From an uncultured Helicobacteraceae bacterium (lineage in GTDB: Bacteria; Campylobacterota; Campylobacteria; Campylobacterales; UBA6016): 7,230 nucleotides of DNA. A model generated the notes under the pieces. That model worked only from the letters and a program-made list of their open reading frames with translations. It searched no databases and was not told the DNA's origin. This document shows, piece after piece, positions 1 to 6,602 of the stretch; within the stretch, counting starts at the first letter, position 1, and each line of letters opens with the position of its first letter. The stretch spans positions 1 through 7,230 of the forward strand of contig CALJKN010000091.1 of the NCBI GenBank assembly GCA_937973585.1, read 5' to 3'. The translations under genes and the position numbers were made by a program.

Positions 1-226
1 CGACCTTTGGGATATCCGGATGGTGCTTTGCCTTTTCGTACACAAAAAGCTTGTCGATATAGGGATTGTCGATAAATGCCTCTTTGGAGTATCCGGCGCA
101 CAAAACCCCCACAAAACAGGTCGGATACTGCTCTTTTATCGCCCGAAGCACAGGGGTTGAGAGGACGGCATCGCCAATATTGTCATTTCGGATGAGTAGT
201 ATTTTTTTACCGTTTAAATCTAGCAT
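1..226 (-). CDS. Family 9 heptosyltransferase, N-terminal 75 residues (gene runs off the left edge)
   Basis: Only the N-terminal 75 residues are in the window. The protein opens MLDLNGKKILLIRNDNIGD and continues with AVLSTPVLRAIKEQYP. This is the classic start of ADP-heptose:LPS heptosyltransferases (GT9, GT-B fold): a first beta strand, then an N-x-G-D loop whose Asp (residue 19) matches the catalytic-base position of WaaC-type enzymes, then a helix ending in YP. These enzymes add heptose (or a related sugar) to the LPS inner core in the cytoplasm. The ATG at 226 is chosen because AGGGGGA (231-237) sits just upstream on the minus strand. The start lies inside the end of the upstream deacetylase (20-bp overlap), so the two are probably co-transcribed and translationally coupled. 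Acceptor and donor cannot be told from this fragment; it is clearly different from the WaaQ-type gene at 5166-6242. Confidence 0.9.
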   Translation of the reverse strand, partial: MLDLNGKKILLIRNDNIGDAVLSTPVLRAIKEQYPTCFVGVLCAGYSKEAFIDNPYIDKLFVYEKAKHHPDIPKV

Positions 227-989
227 ACAGTCCCCCTAGAATCGGTGACGAGTAGAGTCTTAGGGCACCCTTTAGCCATTTTGCATCCTTGTCTTTTACG
301 GAGATTCGTTTGATTTCACTCAAATCATTATCCGGCATATTGACCCCTCTTTTTGTTGTGTAGAGGGCTTCAAATCCGAGATTTTCAGCCAAATCCATAA
401 GTTCTTTTGTGTAGTTGCCCCTAGGCCAGCAGAGGTGTTGCGTATTACCGCCGTGCGCTTTGATATGTGCCTTTGATAGAGCCAAATCGTCCCTCCACTC
501 GTCAAGCCCCAGAGATTCGTTGTCGTGAGCGTTTGAGTGGGATGCAAAATCAAAAACATCGTTCATATTTGCCAGGTCGTTCCAGTTGACAACAGCCGAA
601 GCAGGCTCTTCGTAGGCTAGTTTTTTCCCCTCTTTGTGGTTTGGGATATATATATCGTCGCCTGCCCTCTTATCCTCGTTTGACCGCTCCACCCAATCGG
701 TGATGACAAATATCGTAGCTCTAAGCGAGTATTTTTTCAAAATCGGATACGCAACCAGATAATTATCAATCCAACCGTCGTCAAACGTAATCAGCACACT
801 TTTTTTCGGCAGTTCCAGCCTCCCTTTTTTGAAGGCCGCAAACTCATCCAAACTCAGAGTCTTGTACCCCTCATCCGCCAAAAACCTTGCATGGCTCTCA
901 AAATTTTCCGGTGTTATCGTTACAAGCGCCCCTTTATGGCTACTCACATGGTGATACATCAGAACCGGAACGCTAAGGGCTTTTTTCAT
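207..989 (-). CDS. NodB-type polysaccharide deacetylase (260 aa)
   Basis: This is a carbohydrate esterase family 4 (NodB fold) deacetylase, a family that removes N- or O-acetyl groups from polysaccharides with a divalent metal. The N-terminus carries the usual PVLMYHHVS strand (residues 8-16). Motif 1 is TFDDG (68-72), giving the catalytic base Asp70 and metal ligand Asp71. Motif 2 is SHSNAH (150-155), giving metal ligands His151 and His155. Motif 3 is CWPRGNY (187-193), a variant of the common YPYG. Between motifs 1 and 2 lies a hydrophilic insert (about 100-132, rich in K, D and E) that the second deacetylase in this window lacks. No signal peptide is seen, so it probably acts on a cytoplasmic, lipid-linked or core glycan. 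It starts at an ATG that shares 4 bases (ATGA) with the end of the upstream glycosyltransferase, and it overlaps the downstream heptosyltransferase by 20 bp, which indicates one operon. The substrate, probably an N-acetylhexosamine of the LPS core or O-chain, is inferred from context only. Confidence 0.9.
   Translation of the reverse strand: MKKALSVPVLMYHHVSSHKGALVTITPENFESHARFLADEGYKTLSLDEFAAFKKGRLELPKKSVLITFDDGWIDNYLVAYPILKKYSLRATIFVITDWVERSNEDKRAGDDIYIPNHKEGKKLAYEEPASAVVNWNDLANMNDVFDFASHSNAHDNESLGLDEWRDDLALSKAHIKAHGGNTQHLCWPRGNYTKELMDLAENLGFEALYTTKRGVNMPDNDLSEIKRISVKDKDAKWLKGALRLYSSPILGGLYARFKR
231..237 (-). promoter_or_regulatory. Ribosome binding site of the left-edge heptosyltransferase
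   Basis: On the minus strand AGGGGGA lies 4 bases before the ATG at 226, inside the 3' end of the deacetylase gene. It is purine-rich with a usable, slightly short spacing, and it fixes the start of the partial heptosyltransferase. Confidence 0.5.
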
Positions 990-2056
990 TTTGCCAGTAT
1001 TTCCTCGTATTGTTTTACCGTATCAGACACCATCTTCTCTACCGAAAACTTCTCTGCGACAAACTCTATAGCCCTTTTGGAGGCCTTTTCGCAAAACGCT
1101 TTGTCGGTGATGAATCTCTCTATTTTTTCGGCTAGTTCGGCAACATTTTCACACTCAAACAATAATCCGCTCCCGTTTTCTTCTAGCGCCTCCGGAATGC
1201 CGCCGACACGAGAGCCGATCACCGGCACGCCACAAGACTGCGCCTCAAGCAAAGCCGTTCCGAGAGCCTCCATATTTGAGGGAAGGACAAACAAGTCGAG
1301 TGCGCTCAATATATTAACGGTATCTGTGCGAAATCCGGTCATTATGACCTTATCAGCCATATCGCACTCTTTTACCTTGCTTTGCAGGTTATCCCACTGT
1401 GGCCCCTCTCCGGCAATGACGAGCTTTATATCATATTTTTCGGATAGGATTTTGACTGCATCTATCAGGTCTTTGTGCCTTTTTGCCCCTCGCAAGATTG
1501 CAACGATACCGACTAAAAACGTATCTTTCGAGATCCCAAACTCTTCCCTAAAAGTGCTATCCGTTTTTTGGAAGTGCTGAGTGTCAACCCCTGTATAAAT
1601 AAGTCTGATTTTATTTTTATCGACCCCTCTGGAGGCTATATACTCCCTTACCCCTACGCTAATCGCCGTAATCTCGTCCGTTAGGTGTTTATAGCTAAAC
1701 GGGCTTGCAAACGGGGTTTGGAGGTGTCGTACTCTGACGCATTTGACTCCGGCTATTTTTGCCGCCATGCCGCCTAGCCACGCATCCCGTCCTGAGTGGG
1801 TAGAGACGATGTCTATACCGAGTTTTTTGATGTATTTTACTAGACGGAGTACGGCAAAAATATCGTATGTGGCTCTGGTTTTAACCGGTAGACATTCGAT
1901 GCCTAGTTCTTTTGCGTCATTCATCAATCTACTGTCCGGATTTACGGCAAAATATGTCCGTACTTTGTCACGGGGCATGTGGTTTGCGAGTCTAACCGTC
2001 CTTTTTTCCTGTCCTCCCCACCCTTTGGAGGCTTCGACCTCTAATACTTTTATCAA
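986..2056 (-). CDS. GT-B glycosyltransferase, family 4 (356 aa, TTG start)
   Basis: A retaining nucleotide-sugar glycosyltransferase of family GT4. The N-terminal acceptor domain begins IKVLEVEASKGWGGQEKR; the GGQE loop (14-17) is the usual glycine-rich turn after the first strand. The C-terminal donor domain shows the R-x5-K element (Arg189, Lys195 in RGAKRHK), the VIAGEGP strand (213-219) and the EX7E motif (Glu263 and Glu271 in EALGTALLE), followed by GVPVIGSRVGGIPE. Length is normal for the family. The start is TTG at 2056: no ATG or GTG occurs in frame between it and the upstream stop, AAAAGGG lies 9 bases upstream, and the family start fits. It is the first gene of the leftward operon; its stop overlaps the deacetylase start (ATGA). 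A role in LPS core or O-chain sugar addition is inferred from the neighbouring genes. The sugar is unknown. Confidence 0.93.
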   Translation of the reverse strand: MIKVLEVEASKGWGGQEKRTVRLANHMPRDKVRTYFAVNPDSRLMNDAKELGIECLPVKTRATYDIFAVLRLVKYIKKLGIDIVSTHSGRDAWLGGMAAKIAGVKCVRVRHLQTPFASPFSYKHLTDEITAISVGVREYIASRGVDKNKIRLIYTGVDTQHFQKTDSTFREEFGISKDTFLVGIVAILRGAKRHKDLIDAVKILSEKYDIKLVIAGEGPQWDNLQSKVKECDMADKVIMTGFRTDTVNILSALDLFVLPSNMEALGTALLEAQSCGVPVIGSRVGGIPEALEENGSGLLFECENVAELAEKIERFITDKAFCEKASKRAIEFVAEKFSVEKMVSDTVKQYEEILAK

Positions 2057-2065
2057 ATTTAAATA

Positions 2066-2072
2066 CCCTTTT
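2066..2072 (-). promoter_or_regulatory. Ribosome binding site supporting the TTG start of the family 4 glycosyltransferase
   Basis: AAAAGGG on the minus strand, 9 bases before the TTG at 2056. An in-frame stop (TAG, 2077-2075) lies just upstream, so the start must fall in this short interval. The site lies within the 31-bp divergent gap. Confidence 0.5.
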
Positions 2073-2087
2073 AACTACACTTTACGG

Positions 2088-2828
2088 ATGATTACTGCAA
2101 CAATTTTAACCAAAAACGGCAAAAAGCGTATAGACGAAGTTTTGAATGCGCTGAGGGATTTTAGCGAAGTGATAGTGCTTGATAACGGCTCTACCGATGA
2201 GACGTTGACTATTGCGGCGGAGTTTACAAACGTCAAAATCTACAAACTGGAAAAGTTTGAGGGGTTTGGCAAGGCGCATAGGGCGATGGAGGATCTGGCA
2301 TCAAACGAGTGGATACTCTCGATAGATTCGGATGAGGTGATTAGCCAAGAGGCAGTTGCCGATATCAGGAGCGGTGCATTGGATTCGGGTACCGTATACG
2401 AGTTTGCTTTTCGTAACTACTTTAACGGTAAATGGATAAAAACGTGCGGTTGGTATCCGGATGCGCATCCAAGGCTTTATAACAAAACTAGAGCTAGGTT
2501 TACCGAGAGTTTCGTACACGAAAAGGTGGTCGGCGAAAACGTCAAAATAAAGAGGTTAAAAGGGTATATTACCCATTACTCCTACGACAATGTGGAGGAC
2601 TTTTTGAGAAAGATGCAGAGCTATTCGTCGCTTTTTGCCGAGCAAAACAGAGGGAAAAAAAGTTCTTCAATTTGCAAAGCTTTTCTCCATGGCTGGTTCG
2701 GGTTTTTTAAAAGCTATATCCTCAAACGTGGTTTTATGCAGGGGTATGAGGGGTTTATCATTAGCTACTACAACGGCCAAACGGCTTTTTGGAAGTACAT
2801 AAAACTATATGAGGCAAATAGACGATAA
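2088..2828 (+). CDS. Family 2 glycosyltransferase, WaaE/KdtX-like LPS core type (246 aa)
   Basis: An inverting GT-A glycosyltransferase close to the WaaE/KdtX group, whose members add a glucose-type residue to the LPS inner core at the cytoplasmic membrane. The start MITATILTKN is typical of the group. The nucleotide-binding motif DNGSTDET is at 32-39, the metal-binding DSD at 80-82 (SIDSDE), the acceptor-side HPRLYNK at 127-133, and VHEKV at 143-147. The C-terminal part (about 205-243, with FKSYILKRGFMQGYEGF) is the amphipathic, aromatic and basic tail seen in this group, probably lying on the membrane. The frame stays open back to 1743, but that extension is antisense to the family 4 glycosyltransferase and has no family resemblance, so the ATG at 2088 is used. 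Its ribosome site is weak. It overlaps the next gene by one base (TAATG). Exact sugar and acceptor are not determinable here. Confidence 0.92.
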   Translation: MITATILTKNGKKRIDEVLNALRDFSEVIVLDNGSTDETLTIAAEFTNVKIYKLEKFEGFGKAHRAMEDLASNEWILSIDSDEVISQEAVADIRSGALDSGTVYEFAFRNYFNGKWIKTCGWYPDAHPRLYNKTRARFTESFVHEKVVGENVKIKRLKGYITHYSYDNVEDFLRKMQSYSSLFAEQNRGKKSSSICKAFLHGWFGFFKSYILKRGFMQGYEGFIISYYNGQTAFWKYIKLYEANRR

Positions 2829-3490
2829 TGCTGTATATTCCGATGTATCACTATGCTACCGATCGAAAAAGGGGGAACGGGCGTGAGACTTTAAAAAGGC
2901 ATTTTGAGTATTACGCCGAGAATTTCCATTCCGTATTGCCGACAGATGGGCTAAGCGACGACAAACCGAACGTTTGTATAACTTTTGATGACGGATACAA
3001 GGATTTTGGAGATGTAGCCCTCCCGCTTTTAAAAGAGTTTGATCTAAAGGTGATTTTGGCGATATCCCCAAGGTTAACCGAGGAGAATAAAAACGGGGAG
3101 TATTTAAGCTACAAAGAGATTTCAACGCTTTTGGGGTACAAAAATCTGGAGATAGCTTCACATGGGATGAGCCACACCCCGATCCTTGAGAGCGAACATG
3201 CGGCGCTTGAGGCAAAAGAGTCCAAAAGGGCGATAGTCGATAATCTGGCGATAAACCCTAGGTGTTTTGTCTACCCTTACGGGAAATTCACCGTTGAAGC
3301 TCACAGGGAGATAAAAAAAGAGTTTGATTTTGTCTTTCGGATAGGGGGGGCGGCAAACATTGGATGGGGGCAGGAGATGCTGTATAGATTTTCAGCCGAT
3401 AACGTTCAAAATCCAGAGAAGATGTTCGGTGTCTACAAAAAAATCAATTACGGTCTAAAGCTTGCCTTAAATATGGTCAGAGGACTTTAA
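2828..3490 (+). CDS. Short NodB-type polysaccharide deacetylase (220 aa)
   Basis: A second carbohydrate esterase 4 protein, shorter than the one at 207-989 and only distantly similar to it. Motif 1 is TFDDG (52-56; Asp54 base, Asp55 metal ligand), motif 2 is SHGMSH (111-116; His112 and His116) and motif 3 is YPYGKF (149-154), all intact. The N-terminus IPMYHYATD matches the MYH strand of the family. No signal peptide or membrane segment is seen, so a cytoplasmic or membrane-face substrate is likely. The ATG at 2828 overlaps the stop of the upstream glycosyltransferase (TAATG), and a GAGG (2811-2814) lies 13 bases upstream, rather far, which suggests translational coupling. A plausible job is removing an acetyl group from the sugar added by the partner glycosyltransferase; this is inference from gene order. 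Confidence 0.9.
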   Translation: MLYIPMYHYATDRKRGNGRETLKRHFEYYAENFHSVLPTDGLSDDKPNVCITFDDGYKDFGDVALPLLKEFDLKVILAISPRLTEENKNGEYLSYKEISTLLGYKNLEIASHGMSHTPILESEHAALEAKESKRAIVDNLAINPRCFVYPYGKFTVEAHREIKKEFDFVFRIGGAANIGWGQEMLYRFSADNVQNPEKMFGVYKKINYGLKLALNMVRGL

Positions 3491-3500
3491 AAAGTAAACT

Positions 3501-3519
3501 TATTTTTCGCTAATATAAA
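3501..3519 (+). promoter_or_regulatory. Candidate promoter of the chemoreceptor gene
   Basis: The 54-bp gap between the deacetylase and the chemoreceptor contains a T-run (3503-3507), CGC, and then overlapping -10-like boxes TAATAT (3511-3516) and TATAAA (3514-3519). A T-rich stretch ahead of a TATAAT-like box without a clear -35 is the known sigma-70 promoter style of Campylobacter and relatives. A sigma-28 (FliA) reading of the CGCTAATAT stretch is possible, because many chemoreceptors are FliA-dependent, but the match is poor. Transcription would begin roughly 20 bases before the ATG. A short AT-only inverted repeat (about 3489-3507) overlaps it and is too weak to call a terminator. Confidence 0.4.
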
Positions 3520-3544
3520 TAAAAAACATACACGGAAATAGATT

Positions 3545-5176
3545 ATGTACGATAGATATTCGGTTCAGAAGATAGTTTTTGCCCTTACAATGTTTGTAAA
3601 TATTATGATTACGGTGTTTTTGGACGGATATTACTACAACAGCAGTAGCAACACGCTAAGGGGTGCGATAGACGACAAGCTAAAAACGGTAGCCCTAAGT
3701 GTCAAGCCGACTCTGGATATCTATAACGAAGAGATAAACGGCAGCGGCTCCATAAGCCAGAAAAGATATATGGATATTATGGGTGAGCTTAGCAAATATA
3801 CCGATTCCATCGGTGTTGAATATGTCTATTCGATGGTTCAAAAAGATGGTAAAGTCTATTTTACGACATCATCAGCGACCGAAGAGGAGTTTAAAAAAGA
3901 GAGTTATAGTAAATTTTACGAAGAGTACAAAAAAGCCAGCAATGGGCTAAAAGAGGCTTTTAAAACCAAAAAACCGCAGTTTGACGAGTATAGCGATGAG
4001 TGGGGGAGCCATAGATCGTACTTTGTCCCTATGACGACAAAAGGGGGGAAAGAGTATGTCGTAGGTATCGACGTTTCTCTCAAAAGTATCGACGAAGCCC
4101 TAAATATGATACTTCTGGATGCGATACTAGTCGGCCTTGTGATAAATATAATTACGGTTTTGGTTGGATATTTCCTGTTTAAGCCTTTTGTAAAAAGGAT
4201 AGGAGCATTCACCTCAAAAATAGAAAAATCGAGTCTAAACAAAGACTTGACCGAGACTTTCGAGTCCAGAGGCGATAGTGAGTTGTCCCTTATGAACAGG
4301 GCAATCGGGAGTTTGTTTAAAAGCTTTAAAGGGGCGATATATGCCGCCAGAAACTCCCTCTCAGGGGCAAAAGAGGTCTCCAAAAAACTTGATACCAGCT
4401 CAATCGGGATCATGGGGGCGATAGATGAAGAGGCAAAAATAGTCCAAAATGCAAGCCAAAAAAGCAAAGAGATAAAACACTCGGTACATACGGCGGCGGA
4501 GGTGATCAAGGAGTCTGCCGAAAGCCTCAAAGGGACATCGGCGAATATCTCGGAGATTCACACAAAGCTTTCCGATTTTACGAGGATGATTCACGAAAGT
4601 GCAGAGTCCGAGAGGGAACTAGCTACAAAACTAACCGAAATGGCCAGAGATGCCGAAGCTGTAAAAAGCGTTGTATCTGTAATCTCTGATATAGCCGACC
4701 AGACAAATCTGTTGGCTCTCAATGCGGCTATAGAGGCGGCAAGAGCGGGAGAGCACGGCAGAGGTTTTGCCGTTGTTGCCGATGAGGTGCGAAAACTTGC
4801 CGAGAGAACCCAAAAGAGCCTTGTGGAGATCAATTCTACCATTATGGTGATCTCTCAAGCTATAGTAGAGGCCAGTGAGCAGATTGACGGGAACGCAAAA
4901 TCTATCGAAGATTTGAGCCTGTTTGCCAATACGCTAGAGTCTACCATAGAGGATTCATCGCATACCATGAAAAGTGTTATCGTCGGAGCTGATAGCAACG
5001 TCAGAGCATCGCAAGAGACCATCAAATCGGTTGATTATATTGTGGATGAGATACTAAAAATCGAAGAGCTGTCAAAAGAGAATATAGAGCATGCAAAAGC
5101 GGTCTCCAAACTGGCGGAGGAGCTACTACGGGATATGAACGCTCTTGACGATAATCTAAAAGAGTTTAGCCTCTAA
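3545..5176 (+). CDS. Methyl-accepting chemotaxis protein (543 aa)
   Basis: A membrane chemoreceptor that signals through CheW/CheA. TM1 is at about 9-28. A periplasmic sensor of about 155 residues follows (30-185); its pattern (VEYVYSMVQKDGKVYFT, then FDEYSDEWGSHRSYF, then YVVGIDVSL) suggests a PDC/Cache-type fold. TM2 is at about 188-212. A HAMP-like region (213-262) contains KDLTETFE and ends in a DSELSLMNRAIGSLF helix. The coiled-coil signalling domain carries the conserved hairpin tip DQTNLLALNAAIEAARAGEH (385-404), then GRGFAVVADEVRKLAERTQKS. The C-terminus (DDNLKEFSL) lacks the NWETF-type pentapeptide used to tether CheR/CheB in enteric receptors. The ligand cannot be read from sequence. 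The ATG at 3545 is preceded by a weak GGAAA. It appears to be a single-gene unit with its own promoter, sits oddly among glycan genes, and its last 11 bp overlap the convergent waaQ. Confidence 0.95.
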   Translation: MYDRYSVQKIVFALTMFVNIMITVFLDGYYYNSSSNTLRGAIDDKLKTVALSVKPTLDIYNEEINGSGSISQKRYMDIMGELSKYTDSIGVEYVYSMVQKDGKVYFTTSSATEEEFKKESYSKFYEEYKKASNGLKEAFKTKKPQFDEYSDEWGSHRSYFVPMTTKGGKEYVVGIDVSLKSIDEALNMILLDAILVGLVINIITVLVGYFLFKPFVKRIGAFTSKIEKSSLNKDLTETFESRGDSELSLMNRAIGSLFKSFKGAIYAARNSLSGAKEVSKKLDTSSIGIMGAIDEEAKIVQNASQKSKEIKHSVHTAAEVIKESAESLKGTSANISEIHTKLSDFTRMIHESAESERELATKLTEMARDAEAVKSVVSVISDIADQTNLLALNAAIEAARAGEHGRGFAVVADEVRKLAERTQKSLVEINSTIMVISQAIVEASEQIDGNAKSIEDLSLFANTLESTIEDSSHTMKSVIVGADSNVRASQETIKSVDYIVDEILKIEELSKENIEHAKAVSKLAEELLRDMNALDDNLKEFSL

Positions 5177-6242
5177 GTTTAGAGGCAATCTCATCTTTTA
5201 TTTTTTGTAGCGGATACTCAAGGAGGCATCTGCTGACCTTGCTCCCCTCGCACCCGTCCCGTCCGCACGGGGCACAATCCCACGAAACCTGAAACATCGT
5301 ATGTCTACCCATCCTCTGGATATCGTTTTTTTGCGTATATCCGGATATATTTGCATCATTATCCCATGCCCCCCAGTTGAATACTCCGGAGGGGCCAAAA
5401 ACCGCTATACACGGGGTATTTTGGCTCGCCGCTATGTGCATCGCCGCCGTATCGGCTCCAAAAAAGAGTTTTGCCCTACTACTGAGTGCTGCTAGTTGCT
5501 TGAGTGTTAGTTTGCCGGAGAGATTTATCGGGGAGCTTTTGCAACAAAAAAGTATCTCGTCTATCATCTTTTGCTCTTTTGCGTCCGGTGCTGCGGTGAG
5601 GACGACTCTAATACCCAAAGAGTCGATAAAGTCTATAATCTCGCCGTTTTGAGCCGGAGAGAGGCATTTAAAAAACCATCTGGAGGCGGGGTGAAAGTGG
5701 ACAAATTCGGTTGTCTCTCCTAGTAATTTTGAGACCGCCCCCTCGTCTTCATCCGAAAAATACAGCTCCACAGCCTTTGATGCAGGCTCATATCCCAAAA
5801 TCCGAAGCGTATCGAGATTTGATTCTACGATATGGCGAAACAGGGTTAGCCGAAACTCGTGGGTGTATGGGGAGAATTTTTTAAAAATCCCCTTTTTTGC
5901 GCTGATTCCGACTTTGATTTTTGCCTTTGATAGCATCGAAATATAGCCGCCACGCTCCCCTTCCGTCGTGTTTATCACGATATCGTATCTGTTTTGTATG
6001 ATTTTTTTAAATAGTGAAAACTCATAGGCCGCCCGCCCGAAAAACCCCGATTTTTTCGCTTTTTTCCTATCGTAGCCGTACACGTTGTCTATGCTTGGGT
6101 TTAGGGTGAGCATATCGACAGACTCGCCATTTACCAAATAATCAACCCTGCAATCCGGATAAATCTCTTTTAGATTTTTTGCCAGTACCGAGGAGAGGAG
6201 CACATCCCCTATGTGTCTAAATTTTATTACTAGGATTTTCAA
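5166..6242 (-). CDS. waaQ: WaaQ-type lipopolysaccharide heptosyltransferase (heptosyltransferase III family, 358 aa)
   Basis: A family 9 glycosyltransferase (GT-B) that transfers heptose onto the LPS inner core in the cytoplasm. With the TTG start the protein begins MKILVIKFRHIGDVLLSS; Asp13 in HIGD matches the catalytic base of the family. HPASRWFFKC (184-193) is a hallmark of the WaaQ/RfaQ subgroup. GADTAAMHIAA (262-272, Asp264) and FGPSG (282-286) form the donor-binding end, and a CAPCGRDGC cluster (323-331) is also typical of the subgroup. The frame is open 22 codons further to an ATG at 6308, but that extension lies in the nucleotidyltransferase gene and is not family-like. The TTG at 6242 shares 4 bases (TTGA) with that gene's stop, suggesting translational coupling. 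The remnant at 6680-6787 begins with the same TTGAAAATCCT, which supports this start. The 3' end overlaps the convergent chemoreceptor by 11 bp. The subgroup is clear; the exact linkage made in this organism is not. Confidence 0.92.
   Translation of the reverse strand: MKILVIKFRHIGDVLLSSVLAKNLKEIYPDCRVDYLVNGESVDMLTLNPSIDNVYGYDRKKAKKSGFFGRAAYEFSLFKKIIQNRYDIVINTTEGERGGYISMLSKAKIKVGISAKKGIFKKFSPYTHEFRLTLFRHIVESNLDTLRILGYEPASKAVELYFSDEDEGAVSKLLGETTEFVHFHPASRWFFKCLSPAQNGEIIDFIDSLGIRVVLTAAPDAKEQKMIDEILFCCKSSPINLSGKLTLKQLAALSSRAKLFFGADTAAMHIAASQNTPCIAVFGPSGVFNWGAWDNDANISGYTQKNDIQRMGRHTMFQVSWDCAPCGRDGCEGSKVSRCLLEYPLQKIKDEIASKLRG
5169..5186. terminator. Palindromic hairpin shared by two convergent genes (likely bidirectional terminator)
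   Basis: GCCTCTAAGTTTAGAGGC is a perfect inverted repeat with 8-bp arms and a 2-base centre (a 7-bp stem with a 4-base loop is more realistic). It contains the chemoreceptor stop codon (5174-5176) and abuts the waaQ stop (5166-5168), encoding ASKLRG at the WaaQ C-terminus. The sequence is T-rich downstream on the plus strand (TCTCATCTTTTATTTTTT) and moderately so on the minus strand (AACTCTTTTAG). That fits intrinsic termination in both directions, although the stem is short. Confidence 0.55.
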
Positions 6243-6565
6243 AAATTGATCTTTGTATATATCTCTTCGCCGTAGTGTCTGATGTCGTAAAGGGCGGTAT
6301 TTATCCAATTCTCGTCAGAGTGAGACAAGAAATACTCTTCGTTCTCCACTATAATATCTTTGGGTATTTTGATGTCTTTTAGCAACTCCCTGATTTTAGC
6401 CCTCTCTGATGCTTTTGAGCTATATCCGTTTTTGATAATGCAAATATCTATGTCGCTATCCGCATTTGGTGTGCCGTTTGCGTAGCTACCGAACAAAATT
6501 ACCTTTTGCGGATTTAGCGACTCAAGCCTTTTTGCGATTTCAGCTTTTAGCTCTTGCGTATTCAT
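6239..6565 (-). CDS. MNT-type minimal nucleotidyltransferase (108 aa), no HEPN partner visible
   Basis: A small protein of the DNA-polymerase-beta-like nucleotidyltransferase superfamily. The signature G-S-x10-D-x-D is complete: Gly26 and Ser27 in LFGSYANG, and Asp38 and Asp40 in DSDID. The third carboxylate is probably Asp70 in PKDIIVENE. The C-terminus DIRHYGEEIY resembles the usual end of the family. Relatives such as MntA are antitoxins that AMPylate or neutralise a HEPN toxin encoded next door (MNT/HEPN pairs), while others stand alone with unknown roles. No HEPN gene lies on either side: upstream are gene remnants and downstream is waaQ. Start is the ATG at 6565; a weak GTGAGA precedes it. 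The stop overlaps the waaQ start (TTGA). The active site is intact, so catalytic activity is plausible, but the target is unknown. It could be an orphan antitoxin or a gene recruited to this operon. Confidence 0.88.
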   Translation of the reverse strand: MNTQELKAEIAKRLESLNPQKVILFGSYANGTPNADSDIDICIIKNGYSSKASERAKIRELLKDIKIPKDIIVENEEYFLSHSDENWINTALYDIRHYGEEIYTKINF

Positions 6566-6602
6566 ATTGTCTCACTGTTAAGTTTTGATAATTTTAACAA
6601 AG
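6566..6602 (-). promoter_or_regulatory. AT-rich gap before the nucleotidyltransferase, with a short inverted repeat
   Basis: This 37-bp gap is the only non-coding stretch upstream of the nucleotidyltransferase-waaQ pair. It holds an imperfect inverted repeat over 6577-6598 with outer arms GTTAA and TTAAC and AT-rich inner sequence. It could hold a promoter or small operator, but no clear -10/-35 pair is seen. Transcription may instead read through from upstream. Confidence 0.2.

Noticed and set aside
891..1580. Plus-strand 229-codon open frame
   Set aside because: It is a shadow of the family 4 glycosyltransferase, with serine-rich low-complexity translation and no recognisable motif.
1743..2087. 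In-frame upstream extension of the family 2 glycosyltransferase
   Set aside because: It is antisense to the family 4 glycosyltransferase, has no family resemblance, and the well-known MITATILTKN start lies at 2088.
3489..3507. AT-only inverted repeat after the second deacetylase as a terminator
   Set aside because: The stem has almost no GC pairs and overlaps the candidate chemoreceptor promoter; it is too weak to call.
3916..4530. Minus-strand 204-codon open frame antisense to the chemoreceptor
   Set aside because: The chemoreceptor on the plus strand is unmistakable; the antisense translation has only hydrophobic stretches mirrored from its codon bias.
6243..6308. ATG start at 6308 for WaaQ
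   Set aside because: The added 22 residues are out-of-frame nucleotidyltransferase sequence; the family begins at MKILVIKF, and the TTGA overlap supports the TTG at 6242.
6577..6598. GTTAA/TTAAC inverted repeat as a defined operator or attachment site
   Set aside because: Only 5-bp arms in AT-rich DNA; expected by chance. It is kept only as a note on the gap.
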